NCBI GenBank assembly: GCA_021464245.1
Contig: JADCRB010000068.1
Coordinates: 9,849,248-9,913,247, forward strand
Reading direction: 5' to 3'
From: Carallia brachiata
Lineage: Eukaryota; Streptophyta; Magnoliopsida; Malpighiales; Rhizophoraceae
Length of the DNA stretch: 64,000 nt
Positions 1-11,487 of this stretch are shown in pieces. The notes under the pieces are model-generated. The model ran no database searches and was not told where the DNA came from. It worked only from the letters and a program-made list of their open reading frames with translations. A program made the translations under genes and the position numbers. The first letter of the stretch is position 1, and each line of letters begins with the position of its first letter.

Positions 1-650
1 CCACTAATATTCCCAACTGAAGTGTGTGCATTCCAAATACCCATTATTAACCCCCTCTTCCTCTTTCCAAACCAATTACCAATTACAGCCACAACAGAAG
101 GCCAACCAGTGGCTTGAAACAGCCCAGCCAACATTTGCATGACCAAAAAATACCAGAAAGCATGAATGTTCCAAAAGTATCCCATCCCAAATAACCCCAC
201 AAAAATGCCACCTCCAATCATCCCAGTCGTTAAAAACAACCTCAAATCCAATGTGTCCCCTAAATGTCCAGCAACATACATACCCAGAGAGTAACAAGCA
301 AGAAATGCCAAATCAATCTCACCCAATTTTGACGTCCCATCTTCTCCATTAAATGGATACCACCCTTCATCCTTAGTCCTATTATAATTTCCGCCCATAA
401 ACTCCTCTTCAATAAAGATACTGCCAATTGGCCAAGGGTCTTTGCCAGAGTCCTTACCATGCTCAGGATCCAATACACTCTTGACAATACTACTGGGTTT
501 CCTAGATGCATGGTAACAAGCATACGCTACGAAAGTAACCAACAAAACCATGTACCTATAAGTACTCAAGCTCCAATCTTTCCCTCTTATTTTTCTTATA
601 ATCAGAATCCCAGGCGGGATTTGCCCTAGAAAGTGTAAATCGTTAGACAT
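1..650 (-). CDS. Glycerol-3-phosphate transporter (SLC37/G3P permease family), N-terminal part
   Basis: A single open frame runs from the ATG at 650-648 down to the window edge, about 216 residues; the rest lies outside. The start reads MSNDLHFLGQIPPG, followed by a first membrane segment (YRYMVLLVTFVAYACYHASR) and the plant G3Pp-type luminal loop ending near WYPFNGEDG. Further hydrophobic helices follow, then a basic cytoplasmic loop, GNWFGKRKRGLIMGIWNAHT. That loop (GxxRxxRG-type, between helices) is a hallmark of major facilitator proteins of the organophosphate:phosphate antiporter group. By family, the product should be a 12-helix membrane carrier exchanging glycerol-3-phosphate or a related sugar phosphate for phosphate; plant members often respond to phosphate status. 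The subfamily is inferred from the N-terminal loop and loop motif. The missing C-terminal half prevents finer placement. Confidence 0.88.
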   Translation of the reverse strand, partial: MSNDLHFLGQIPPGILIIRKIRGKDWSLSTYRYMVLLVTFVAYACYHASRKPSSIVKSVLDPEHGKDSGKDPWPIGSIFIEEEFMGGNYNRTKDEGWYPFNGEDGTSKLGEIDLAFLACYSLGMYVAGHLGDTLDLRLFLTTGMIGGGIFVGLFGMGYFWNIHAFWYFLVMQMLAGLFQATGWPSVVAVIGNWFGKRKRGLIMGIWNAHTSVGNIS

Positions 651-1200
651 CTCTAATCTAGATTCAAAATCTGCCTAACCCCACGAAGAAACTTAAATCA
701 AATTCTTAAATTTTCATATGAATATTCAATTCTGCTGCAAAGTAAACAACATAACTCACAATTATTAGCGAGAAAGCAGCAAACTTTAGAAGAAAGAAGG
801 AGAAAGCAAGAACCCCACCTCCTAAAATGAAGCAATTTGTTAGCTGGATGCAAAATTCATGGGAGGGATTTCATATTTTACGGGCTTGAAGATGGACAAA
901 ATGTCTTAGAATCAAATGGGTTTGGCCAAGTTTGCTCCACAGAGAGAGAGAGAGAGAGATTGGTAAGTTGGGAGAGAAAGATAGGCAAATTACTAGAACG
1001 AGAGAATTACAAAGACAAAAGGAGGAAAAAAGCTAAAATGGCAAAAAGAGAAACTTAGAAAGCCGTGAGTGGGAGAGAGAATGGCGGGAGAGCCAGGCCG
1101 GAGAGTGTAACGAGAAGTGGACACGTGGCGAGCAGTTGGGGGGGAATTTGAAAGGGAGTTAACGTGCTTGGATGCCACGCAGATCGTTTTGACGGTGCGC
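651..1200 (-). promoter_or_regulatory. Leader and proximal promoter of the G3P transporter gene
   Basis: This stretch lies directly upstream of the minus-strand ATG. It holds a purine run and a GA repeat at about 941-958 (a CT repeat in transcript sense), typical of plant 5' leaders, and a G-box core CACGTG at 1122-1127. On the minus strand a GAG/GTGGGG sequence near 820 could be a 5'UTR splice donor, but I cannot confirm a leader intron. The transcription start is not visible. Confidence 0.4.
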
Positions 1201-3290
1201 CTGCTTCAGTATGTTCAAGTTAACCCAAGTACTTTGCAACACTTTTTGTTTTTTTTCTCAAAACTTTAACTACAACAACACTAATAAGTAATAACTAATA
1301 AGTCGATTTTGATGCGTATCTTTTCGCATCAGTTTTTGGCTTGTGTTCATGTAATTTTTTTTTAAAATATTATTATGTAATTTTATTTAAATAATATTAA
1401 AATAATAATAAAAATTTATTAAATAATATTTTATTTTTTAAAATTTAATAATTCAATGATATATATCATTTTAATTTTTTTAAAAATTTATAAATATAAA
1501 TAAATAATTTTTTTAATTGTGTAAATATTTTTTGTGGAACAAACGAACATAAATAACATATATGGGGTCAATTAATCCAAAGTAATGTTCATACATGACA
1601 TTTCCGGGACTTTTGTTCCTAAAAATAACAAAAAGGCACGTTAGACGATTGACTTAACGTTTGTCTTTCTACAGACATATGCTAACGTGATCATGTGATG
1701 TAATGTAGTAGTGTTTTCGACACTCATTGACATTAACAGCCTGTTTGTTTTGTTAAAAAGTGAGGGAAAGATTGCAAGAGAGAGAGAGAAGTTTGAAAAC
1801 TCAAAGTGAAAGAAATGCATTGGAGTGCTCACCAAATTTTCTTTCTCATGCTACTATTCAAAATCCCGTGCAAATTGGCGAGAAAGTGGAAGAAAGGGGC
1901 TTTCTATTTTTTTTAAGTAAATTATCAATATACCCCTTATTATATTCATAAAAAAATATGTTGATTTAAAAATGAAGGACATAAATGTCATTTTATAAAT
2001 ACTAATTTTTTTTTTTCACTTTCTTTCTCATGGATTTTCTAACACATTGAAACAACATACAAAAAAATAATTTTCTTTTACTCATTTTTTTTTCATAATT
2101 TTATTTCTTACAACTTTCTTTTACGCTCAACTCCAAATCCAAACACGATGTAAATTATTGCAACTAGATAATAGACTTGTATAACATTTAATTATTGATT
2201 CATGAATAGTTTTTGTCTATTTTTTGGGTTAATATTGAATCAATAGACATGTTAAAGAAAAAGTATGTTAAATCATCCTAAAAAAAATTTATAGACACCT
2301 TAAGAAATGTAGAGTTGTTAACAATTATGCATTCAATTGTTGTTAATGCATATTAATATAACATCTAATTTTTGAGAAGTTCTTCATGAACTTAATTCTT
2401 GTGAATTTGTTTGTATGCAACTATAAAAAAAAATCACAAAAATAATCCAATGTTGCATGTGTTAATTATAGAATGATGATATTTAAATCAATATTTGATA
2501 TTTTTTAGGAAATAAATATTTAGTATGTTTGATAATATTTATTATCCTTCTCTAAAAAAAATATTTGATTATGCTTTATGTATTGATATAATATATATTT
2601 ATTATTTATTATATTATTGTAGTATAATCAACATTCATAAATATAAAGTCATACAAATATAGCAGCAAAAAATTCATAGATACTACCATCCCAAGATGGG
2701 AGATTGGTTATTAATCGGCCCATTACTACAGATGCAATATAGATTTGAATCCTCGCCCACAGTTTTGTCTGACAAAATAATTTAGGTGTTCGCTTCCATC
2801 AACAAAAATTATAGTGCACAACTAAATTTTAAATTTAATAATTATTATGATGACCTTTAGCAGAATCTTAAATGACTATGATAATATTTAGGTAATAAAT
2901 TTATTTTATAGATATTATTATATAAAATATTAATAGATCCCTTGCGTTAGCCCTAGCAAAATAAGTTAGGTGCTGACTTTCAATAAGAAAGATTTTACTG
3001 TCTTATACAGTTAATTAAATAAAAATATAAACAAATAAATTTCTCTAAATCTGCATGTATAATAATCAATATTCTTATTATGAATTTTTTTTCATAAAAA
3101 AAAGTCATACAAGTATTTAAATTTTTTATAATATTGACTGTTTTTTTTTTTTTTTAAGTATAAGCAAATATTTTGATCAAAAGAAAAAGTATAAGCAAAC
3201 CTAAGTTCGATTCTATTATTTTTTCTCATCAGTCGTTGAATGAAGCATTAAGTTTTAACTTTTAAACATGGTCAGAATGCCATATTCAAA
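1200..3290. other. AT-rich intergenic stretch
   Basis: No convincing gene. The sequence is dominated by A/T runs. The part at about 1,741-2,160 has the look of a decayed MITE (its right end, on the minus strand, reads GTGTTTGGATTTGG), but I could not define matching ends or a target duplication. Short open frames at 1641-1951 have no recognisable protein character. Confidence 0.3.
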
Positions 3291-3295
3291 TAAAA

Positions 3296-3769
3296 GAATA
3301 TATATTTATTTACTTCTCTTTTTTATTTAAATCTTAAACTTTTTTAAAATTTTATTTTTGTTTTAAACCTTTTGATTTTGCTCCAAATCAGTTCTTCTGT
3401 TAGTCAAACCGTTTAAAATTATTGTTTACTAACAGAAATTTTTAAAAAAAGGTAAAATATACTATTTTAATTCACCAATTAACAGAAATACGCTGTATAA
3501 TTTAAAAAAAATAAAAAAACTCAAAATCTCAACTTACATGTTACTATTTGATAATAGAATACAAGCATTTAATAACAAAAAAATTAAAATAATATATTTT
3601 ATTTTTTTAAAAAAATTTCCATTAATCAACAATATTTTTTAACAATTTGACTAACGAAAAGACTGATTTAGAGTGAAATCAAAAAATTTAAAATTAAAAT
3701 AAAATGTAAAAAGAAATTATGATTTAAATAAAAAAATTTAAAAATTTAATATTAAATAAATATTTATCC
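3296..3769. mobile_element. Mutator-like MITE with long terminal inverted repeats, copy 1
   Basis: The two ends are imperfect inverted complements over more than 100 bases. The left arm contains CCAAATCAGTTCTTCTGTTA (near 3,380-3,405); the right arm read on the minus strand contains CTAAATCAGTCTTTTCGTTA at the mirrored place, then TTAGTCAAA in both. The outermost bases read GAATATATATTTATTTA at the left and GGATAAATATTTATTTA at the right in complement. The flanks are TCAAATAAAA (left) and TCAAACAAAG (right), an imperfect 9-10-bp target duplication typical of Mutator-type insertion. It carries no coding capacity. A relative lies at 40,022-40,503. Confidence 0.65.
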
Positions 3770-3823
3770 AGTCAAACAAAGTAAAGCATCGGAGTTTATC
3801 TTCATTCCATACACTTCACGTCC

Positions 3824-3860
3824 GAGGCCCAACACGTGTGTATAGAGACCCAACACGTGC
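3824..3860 (+). promoter_or_regulatory. Doubled GGCCCA/GACCCA plus G-box module upstream of bL19c
   Basis: Two direct repeats 21 bases apart each read CCCAACACGTG, with the G-box core CACGTG at 3833-3838 and 3854-3859. The first is preceded by GGCCCA, a TCP/site II-like element common in plant ribosomal protein promoters. The pair sits about 150-190 bases upstream of the bL19c ATG. G-boxes bind bZIP and bHLH (PIF/HY5-type) factors and fit light-linked expression of a plastid protein. Binding itself is inferred. Confidence 0.5.
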
Positions 3861-4010
3861 GAAACGCCGCTCCTCCCTGCTTCCAACGGATAAGCCATTT
3901 GATTCCCTCTATCAAATTACAGTGAGATGAAGCTCATAGCTTCCTATTGAAATAATCCCCAATTTTTCCTCTTTCGGAAAACCCTAATTTTCTTCTCCCT
4001 TCTCAGAACA

Positions 4011-5303
4011 ATGGCCTCCAAAATCCTCTCTCAGGTACTTCCTTTTTGTAATAATCATTTTATCTATGCCTTTTTTTTTCCCTTATTTTTTGGGGTTTTT
4101 TGTTTTTTTTTTGGTTTGTTATTTGGGCTTTGCAGGCACTGGTTGCCATACCCAGAATCCCGACACAACTTCCACCTGCGAGGAAATTGAAGTTGTCTTC
4201 TTCTTACGTAATTCCGACTTGTCGGGTTTCGTTGGCTTCTGGGGTTTCTTGGGGCTTCATTGGTTCGAGTTCGGAGGCTGTCACTGCGGCATTTATGCGG
4301 CAGAGCTTTGTTACGAAGGCGGAACCGGAGGACGGAGGTGGGGAAGTGGAGGAAGAGGGTGGTGAAGCCGGTGGAGTAGCGGAGGAGGAGAGTGAGAATG
4401 TAGTGGAAGAAGGAGCGGTGGCTGTCTTGGAAGGTGTTGAGGAGGTTAAGGTGGAAGACGCAGTGAAGTCCCCCAGAAAGCCTAGGATTAAGCTTGGAGA
4501 GATTATGGGGGTAATTCCATTGGACCCTTTTCTGTTTTAATGGTGCTCTTATTTGGTTGATGGACAGCATAGTTTAAGATTTTAACGAATTTTGATTTCG
4601 GCTTGTTCAAAATGAACGTTTCATTTAGTTATGTGCTAATATGGCCTGTTTGATTGCTCAGAAATTGTTTGAGATTGTTCTTTTCATGGTGAAATAATGC
4701 AGAACGTTGCTCAACTTTGAGATTCATTTTTTGTATTTGTATGTGAGAATGCATATGAATTTGCTTGAGTAGATATTGAATAAGAGAGCAGTTGAGGCCT
4801 CGGAGAAGGAAAGACCAATCCCAGATATCAGGACAGGGGACATAGTGGAGATTAAACTGGTAACTGCAAGTTTAAAAGTTCACATTTGGCTGTTCATAGC
4901 AAGTCTCTTGTAGCCAGGTCATTCCTAAATTTAATCTGATGGCGATTTACTTGCAGGAAGTTCCGGAAAATAGGCGTAGGCTGTCTGTCTACAAAGGTAT
5001 TGTTATGTCAAGGCAGAATGCTGGCATCCACACTACAATTAGGATTCGAAGGATTATTGCTGGCATAGGGGTTGAGATTGTTTTCCCAATGTGAGTATCT
5101 CTGTTACTTGTGGACAAGCTTTTTTTTAAGGAAAATCGGATTGTTCTTCATAAAGGCTATAGTGAGATTGATGTGTTATCTTTTGCAATCTCAGCTACTC
5201 GCCAAATATCAAGGAGATAAAAGTAGTTAATCACAGGAAGGTCAGGAGAGCCAGATTGTATTATCTGAGGGACAAGCTTCCCAGGTTCTCCACATTTAAA
5301 TGA
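4011..5303 (+). CDS. RPL19: Plastid large-subunit ribosomal protein bL19c, nuclear encoded
   Basis: Five coding exons: 4011-4034, 4136-4510, 4773-4859, 4957-5090, 5195-5303. All introns are GT..AG, phases join cleanly, and the product is 242 residues. The first about 75 residues are rich in Ser, Ala, Arg and Val, as expected of a chloroplast transit peptide. An acidic linker follows ([19 protein letters not shown]). The conserved bL19 core occupies about residues 125-242, with [39 protein letters not shown], and an end reading [19 protein letters not shown]. bL19 sits at the interface of the ribosomal subunits; here it serves the chloroplast 50S subunit. The acidic extension before the core is typical of plant plastid forms. 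The start is set by AACAATGGCC, the first ATG of the frame with the transit peptide. Confidence 0.96.
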
Positions 5304-7720
5304 AATACATGAATATATTGACCATGGATATACTATAAGGACGAAAATTCCATCCATCTTTAGTTCTTTTTGTTTGTGATAATTACTGTAGGAGAAAACA
5401 ATTGGATCTGCTTTTTGTAAAAACAAATCCTATGAGTCCACTCTGGTTGATTTATTCATAGTTCACTAATATTTACTTTCCTGGAATTTCTGTTATCCTC
5501 CAATTATTTTTTTGCACCATCACCCAATGGAGCAAGAAATTTGCTACAATGTAAGATATCCAATTTAACAATCAATTAGCGTCATTGGTATGAATTTGAC
5601 TTCCTTCTGTTCTTGAAATGAACGACAATAAGTGTGCCTGCAGGCCTTTGTGTGAGAATGTTTTGACGACAAGGGCTGGAAATGTGGTGTGTTGTGCCTT
5701 TCCTGTGCAATAACGATGCTGGACATCTTTTCCGGTGTCTTAGCTTGTTTTTAGTCAGGTTTTCCACCTGCTGAGTAAATTTTAAACAATTTGATGCATA
5801 CACCAGGTAACATTTTACCAGCAAGCTTGATCTCCACCAATTTTGCTTCCGACTTCCTCTCAATTTTTGAGAATTTTGCACGGCTTTAAGAATTTGGCAT
5901 TGTTTGAATGATGCTTGTTAATTACTGAGCCCATATGCATGGACTAGGGAACATCGTTTTGATAGTTGAATGGAAAACCAGTTTTGTGTACATGTGAAGA
6001 TTTCGTTAGCAAACAGACTTCTTCTACAAGGATATCTTTTTTCCCATTTCCCAACCTTATTGCTTCTATTCTTGTCCTTTCCTCTTTTTTATTTGAAACA
6101 CAACATTGTTGAGTTGACTTTGGGGTATGAGTATATGCCATTATCAGCACCTGGATTCTATGGAACCTAGTGACCTGAGAATAATTAAAGTTAATACAAG
6201 TGGTCTACTCAATGCATTTTAGACATAATTTACGACATTATACTGTTATTAGCATAGCTATTGATTGCACAATTTTAGTTTTTTGTTACATGATCGTGGT
6301 TAACGATAAGAACCATAAATATACATCTAATGGTTATGATACTGGAATATGAGTCTGTCTGCTCAATGAAACTCAAATGACTACTTTGGAAAGAGACGTT
6401 GCCGACTAGTACACGTCCGAGAGGGGTCCCAGACTTAAAGGTTGCATTCAATTGGCCCCATGGGTGCACCTTATTGTATTGCTAGTGTCTTGATCGTGTG
6501 AAATAGTTTATTGCTAACTGCTAAGCGCTGTCTTCAGATGCCATTGTTCATTTTCCTCCCCAAGGGCAATAACAACGATGCAATTCAAAAGGGTATCTCT
6601 ATTTGCATTTAAATTTTTTTTAATTGTTTCGTCCAAGCAACCGATTATTCTCTTCGTCGTGCCTTCGCAATCTCAACCTTGCATTTTCGGGCATTGATGG
6701 TTGATGTAATTAATAATTCTTGAAAACGGTAAGGTTAGGTGAAACTTTGGCTTGTCAATTGGTGGTCCTTAGCAAACTGTACAAAACTAAATGTCGTGCC
6801 AACCCAAACTATTATGAAAATTTGATTGCAGACAACTCTGCTTACCAAAATAACCGAACTTATTGGTTGGAAAGTTTGGATTATTCTTCTATTAAAAAGT
6901 TAAAAAGTTGAGGCAACAAAGGTTTGCTTTGGTTAGAACAATTTGCTTGAACCAAACGATCACATTCACACAATTTTGAATATTGTTTAAGCAATTTGAT
7001 TACAATATTTCTTTGCTCAACCACGGACATTATGTTGGTTAAGATAGATTCTCCCCATTAATAAATTAGGTACAACTTACTGATTGGAGATGGCGAGAGG
7101 TGCTACATGGTAACCTAAATTGGGGATTTAACCTGCCCGACATTTCAGTTTGACGTACGATTCTGATTGATTTGGAAATGAATCAACTTCTGCATTACTC
7201 TCTAAATGAATAGAAATTAAGATGAAACAAAATTTTGCAAGAGAGAATTTAAAAATTCAAAAGGGTTTTTTTTTTTTAAAGGGTCAAGAAAATGAGCATT
7301 ACTTTCATATATGTCAAGACATGATCTATTTTGTATAATTAAGTTTAAGAAATAATAAGTAATAATAGATTTCTATTTTTTTCATAAATTTAATCCTTCA
7401 ATATCTCATGTCAATTGTTACCATATTGAAATCATTTTTATGAAAATAAAATTGTTTTTCCTTTATTTAAATAGAGACGGGAAAGTGGCTTCTGACCTAA
7501 TTTTATTTGTGTCTTCATTCTTCAAGGGAGGAAATTACAGAAAGAAAGCTTATAAATAAATAAACGAAAAACTTGAGAATTTTTAAAAAAAGCAATAATT
7601 AACTAAAAAATAAAAAAAGAAAAAGAAGAAGAAAAGATAAAAAGGAAGGTGACACAATAACGGGTCCCACATCCAGAATGGCAACTTCAAAAAGTCTCAC
7701 TTATGAATCGGGCGTCACCT
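5304..7720. other. 3' flank of bL19c and intergenic DNA
   Basis: The first 150-200 bases are presumably bL19c 3'UTR. Beyond that I see no gene. Several short frames (5582-5881 minus, 5944-6170, 6275-6469, 6720-6911) lack codon or domain character. The stretch at 7,550-7,660 is an A-rich run. No element with clear boundaries was found. Confidence 0.3.
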
Positions 7721-7735
7721 TGCCTACTTATACTC

Positions 7736-7926
7736 CACGTGTCATCCTCCCATCTGCTCTCTCGCTCTCTCTCTCTCCCTCTCTGTGATTTACGTTGTTG
7801 AATTAAAGCTAAAAATAAAAAATAAAAAAAAAGTGCTTCCATTTTTTCTTGCGCGGTGGATGCACAGAACGAGCAAACTACCTTCTTCTTCTCCCCCCAT
7901 CCCCCTCCTTCTAACCAGAAAACCCT

Positions 7927-7963
<37 letters not shown>

Positions 7964-8391
7964 GTGTTCCACGGTGTAAAGTATAATAAAGAAGCGATAA
8001 AAAAGGATTGAAATAAGCTCCTAAAACTGCGAGCCCACCCAACCTTTGAAAATCAAATGCGTCAATCCTCCATCGTCGTTTAACCACACGTTAGTTTTCT
8101 ACTCTCTTTCTCTCTCTTACTTCAACACTTCTTTGCTCTCTCTCCCTCTCTCTCTATCTGTCGCTTAATCTTTTTTTTTTTGAAATTGATGTTGTAATTT
8201 GCGAGAAATGTTTATGTGGTGGGGGGGTCTGTGGAATTGGAATTCGGGGTGGTTTTGTTTTAATTTTTAAATGTTGAATTGGTGTGTTTTATTGGATCTT
8301 TGACAGATTTGTTGATCTGGGTCGTGGTTAGATTTTGAGGATTTTGAGAGATCGTGGGTGTTTGATCTGGGTTTCTTTGGTGGCAACCGAC
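7736..8391 (+). promoter_or_regulatory. Promoter and pyrimidine-rich 5' leader of the VAP27 gene
   Basis: A G-box/ABRE-like CACGTGTC starts at 7736. It is followed by several CT-dinucleotide runs (about 7757-7780, 7925-7965 and 8100-8160). Such CT-rich tracts are common around plant transcription starts and in 5'UTRs. The translation start at 8392 follows GGCAACCGAC. The exact transcription start and any leader intron are not resolvable by eye. Confidence 0.45.
7925..7965. repeat. CT microsatellite in the VAP27 leader
   Basis: Two adjoining runs of CT dinucleotides (broken once by CC) lie inside the probable leader. A further CT run lies in intron 1 at about 8463-8487. They are length-variable in most genomes and useful only as markers. 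Confidence 0.8.
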
Positions 8392-11300
8392 ATGACGGTT
8401 GGCGGTGGTAATCAGATCATCTCTGTCCATCCTGACGAGCTCAAGTTCATTTGTACGTACTCTTCTCTCTCTCTCTCTCTCTCTCTCATGTGATTTGATT
8501 GGCTATTTTGTGTTAATTTAGTGTCTCGTGCATCCAAAATTTGTCTGTCTTTGTATGATAATTTGCTTTTTTTTTTGGTCGAAATAATTTGCTAATGTAT
8601 TGGAGATGTTTGGGTGGTTCTCTGTGAACGCATTAATTATAAAGCAATCTATATGGGTTTGTGGGCATGGGGTTGTTACAAAAGCTGTTGCTTTCAATTT
8701 ACGTTTGATTTTTGCGTTTGAATAAACTTGATTGGACAAAAATACCTGTCTGACCATGTCACGGTAGATAATTTGAGCTGAAATTTAATTAGTTGATCGC
8801 GTCCCGCATTTTTTTTTTCTCAATTTGTTTTGCATCATGAAATCTCTTTGGGAAAAGGGAAAAGTGCCACGATTGAGGTTGGATATTACAGTCCAATTCC
8901 CAGAATTGCCTAATTGCTTTTTAACTGTGGTCAAGGGATCTCTGTAATTGTCCTGTAGGTGCTGGATTCATTGGATATTGTTCCTGTTTTGACCATAATA
9001 TGCCTTCAAATGTTGATTCAATATTATTGTTCATGAGCTGGACCCTGTTGTTGTAGCTGATTTTGGCATTTTAGAGATGGTTGTTTGCAACAAAAAGGGT
9101 GAATTTTAAACCAGATAAAACTAATGGAGGCCAAGTCCTTTTAAATGCTTAGTTGTGCTGGTTAGAAATCATAAGTTTCTGCAATAGAAGATGGTAGGAC
9201 TATGTGTTCTTACCTTCCTTGCAAGTGTAGAGAAACAGTTTGGTTTAAATCTAAGAAGTGGCAATGAAATGATGCTTGGTAATAGCTTTGTGTGTTGCTT
9301 GTTTGGAATGCATGATCGCCAATATGTGCTGGCTGACAGATGCAAATGCTAATGCAAATGCTGGCCAGAACTATTGAAATGATAATGCCATCTCAAGGGT
9401 TAGGAGTTTGTATTAATGGATGCCTGCTATTGAACTTTTGTTATGCATAGTTCTTTTGGACTTATGATTGTGTGCTTGTTTGATCAGTTGAGCTGGAAAA
9501 GCAGAGCTATTGCGATCTTAAGGTTGCAAACAACACAGAGCACCATGTTGCCTTTAAGGTACAGATCTCACTGCATATTATGAAAACTTATTGCAGCTAA
9601 TAACTGTTGAGCCTGAAAATTTCATTATGGCCTTGGCCTCATTTCTCTTTATGCCAGGTTAAAACCACTTCACCTAAGAAGTACTTTGTAAGGCCCAACA
9701 CTGGTGTCATACAGCCTTGGGATTCATGCGTCATCAGAGGTTCTACATATTGCTTACTACAATTCTTGGTTGGGAAACTTTAACTAGGAATTCTTTAATT
9801 AAATATAAAATTAAGGCAAGGGTAAATTTATAGATTGGTGTAGTACTCGAGCATCAACATTGTAATCAGAGCAGCAAATAGCCATTCTCTTTGTTTTGCT
9901 AGGTTATGTATTAAACAGCTTTGGACTCTTATCTCTGAAATATATCAGTGGGATTGGACCCTTATTCACCATAAGATAACCCAAACAGATCGTAAAATCA
10001 AGAATTGGACCTAGGATCCATGTCGGGACATTCACCGAATAAAAAATTGCCACGTAATAACATCATCGAAGAGAGAATAAACTTTCATTTGTTTGTTCCT
10101 ATCATTTTGCTGTCTCTTTGCTTTTAAAATAGCAAAAATGTACTGAAAATAGTGCAGAAAACTTGCTTGTGTATAATGTGCCAGCCTGCTATAGGGCACA
10201 GATATCTGTCACCATTTAAAACAATTTGCTACCGGTCATTAACTAATGGCCAACATTTGGACTTTCAGTCACCCTTCAAGCTCAACGAGAATATCCTCCA
10301 GATTTGCAATGCAAAGACAAGTTTCTCCTACAGAGTACAACGGTCGCGCCACACACTGATGTTGATGAGCTTCCTCCAGATACTGTAAGAATACTAACTT
10401 CAAATATATCTTGTTTAACCAGCTGGATTATACCGTTTTGTGACAAAGTTGATTTTATGTTAATGATATTTTATCATGTGACCAGTTTAATAAGGACAAT
10501 GGTGGGAAGACAATAGAGGAGTGCAAGCTTAGAGTTGTCTACATCTCTCCCTCTTCTGCTGAAGGAAACACAGCAGATGAAACACCACTGGGCTCCACAC
10601 GAACTTCTGATGCTAACTTTGTGAGTCTTTTATATCTCTGTTTAATTCACTTTGCTACTTTTTTTTCCTTGTTTGGGCACACTTCTCTGAACTAATTTTG
10701 AAGGAGTCAGTTATAGCTCATTGCACCTGGTGCTTACTTATTTGGTTGGGGGCTTAAGGGGGAATGGGTTGGGAGGTTTCACCATCAGTGGAACAGCCAT
10801 AGGAAATTTCCAGGCATGGTGGCATTTGACCTTGTATGGATGTTTCCGCCCCGACATTGGTCATTCATTTCCGGATACTCATTCGACAAACAAACTGAGT
10901 CACAATAAAAAAGAAGTGAAAGAAAATTCTAGTTTTTAGGAAAGCATATACCATAATAAAAAATCCTGAAACTCCTTGACTACCATAATTTGTATAGTTC
11001 ACTGATAATTAAATGTTTTCCTATGTGATGGATCAGGCTATACAGCGTCTGAAGGATGAAAGGGATGCAGCTGTTCGACAAACACAACAACTGCAACAGG
11101 AACTGGTTTGTACTTTGACCCACTTTCTGGAGTCTCGTACTTAAGTATTTTTTTCTGTCGGAGCCATGCACTCGAGGTTCATGAACATTGCAACTTTTAG
11201 CAGTTAAGCTAATATTGTTTAAAAAAGGGGGATTATATGACGTCATAACAAAAGACCAAGAAGGCTTCAATGTTATTCATGATATGGAATTCATTGACAG

Positions 11301-11487
11301 GCATTCGAAACCTTCCTGATTATTCCTATTACTATCATCTTAATAATTACAGGAGATGCTGAAGAGACGAAGATACCGGAAAACTGATCCGGGCTTCTCC
11401 CTCATGTTTGCATTTGTCGTGGGCCTCATCGGAATTATGGTGGGCTTCCTTTTGAATCTTTCATTGTCTTCCCCATCTACAGAATGA
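8392..11487 (+). CDS. VAP27: VAP27-type vesicle-associated protein (MSP domain, ER tail anchor)
   Basis: Seven coding exons: 8392-8452, 9488-9558, 9658-9739, 10269-10384, 10486-10620, 11037-11105, 11353-11487. All splice sites are GT..AG and the product is 222 residues. Residues about 7-128 form the major sperm protein domain: IISVHPDELKFIFELEKQSY, the FFAT-binding stretch KVKTTSPKKYFVRPNTGVIQ, and CKDKFLLQST. A coiled coil follows (AIQRLKDERDAAVRQTQQLQ, about 155-178). A C-terminal hydrophobic anchor (MFAFVVGLIGIMVGFLL) ends the protein. The family tethers the ER to the plasma membrane and other membranes by binding FFAT motifs, and in plants links ER to cytoskeleton and endocytosis. The architecture is complete with nothing missing. 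Intron 1 begins with a CT microsatellite at about 8463-8487. Confidence 0.95.

Noticed and set aside
76..523. Minus-strand frames of 73 and 87 residues
   Set aside because: They are out-of-frame or internal readings of the G3P transporter coding region, whose true frame begins at 650 and stays open to the window edge.
4064..4570. 168-residue minus-strand frame opposite bL19c
   Set aside because: Antisense shadow of exon 2. The plus strand has proper exons, splice sites and a conserved protein.
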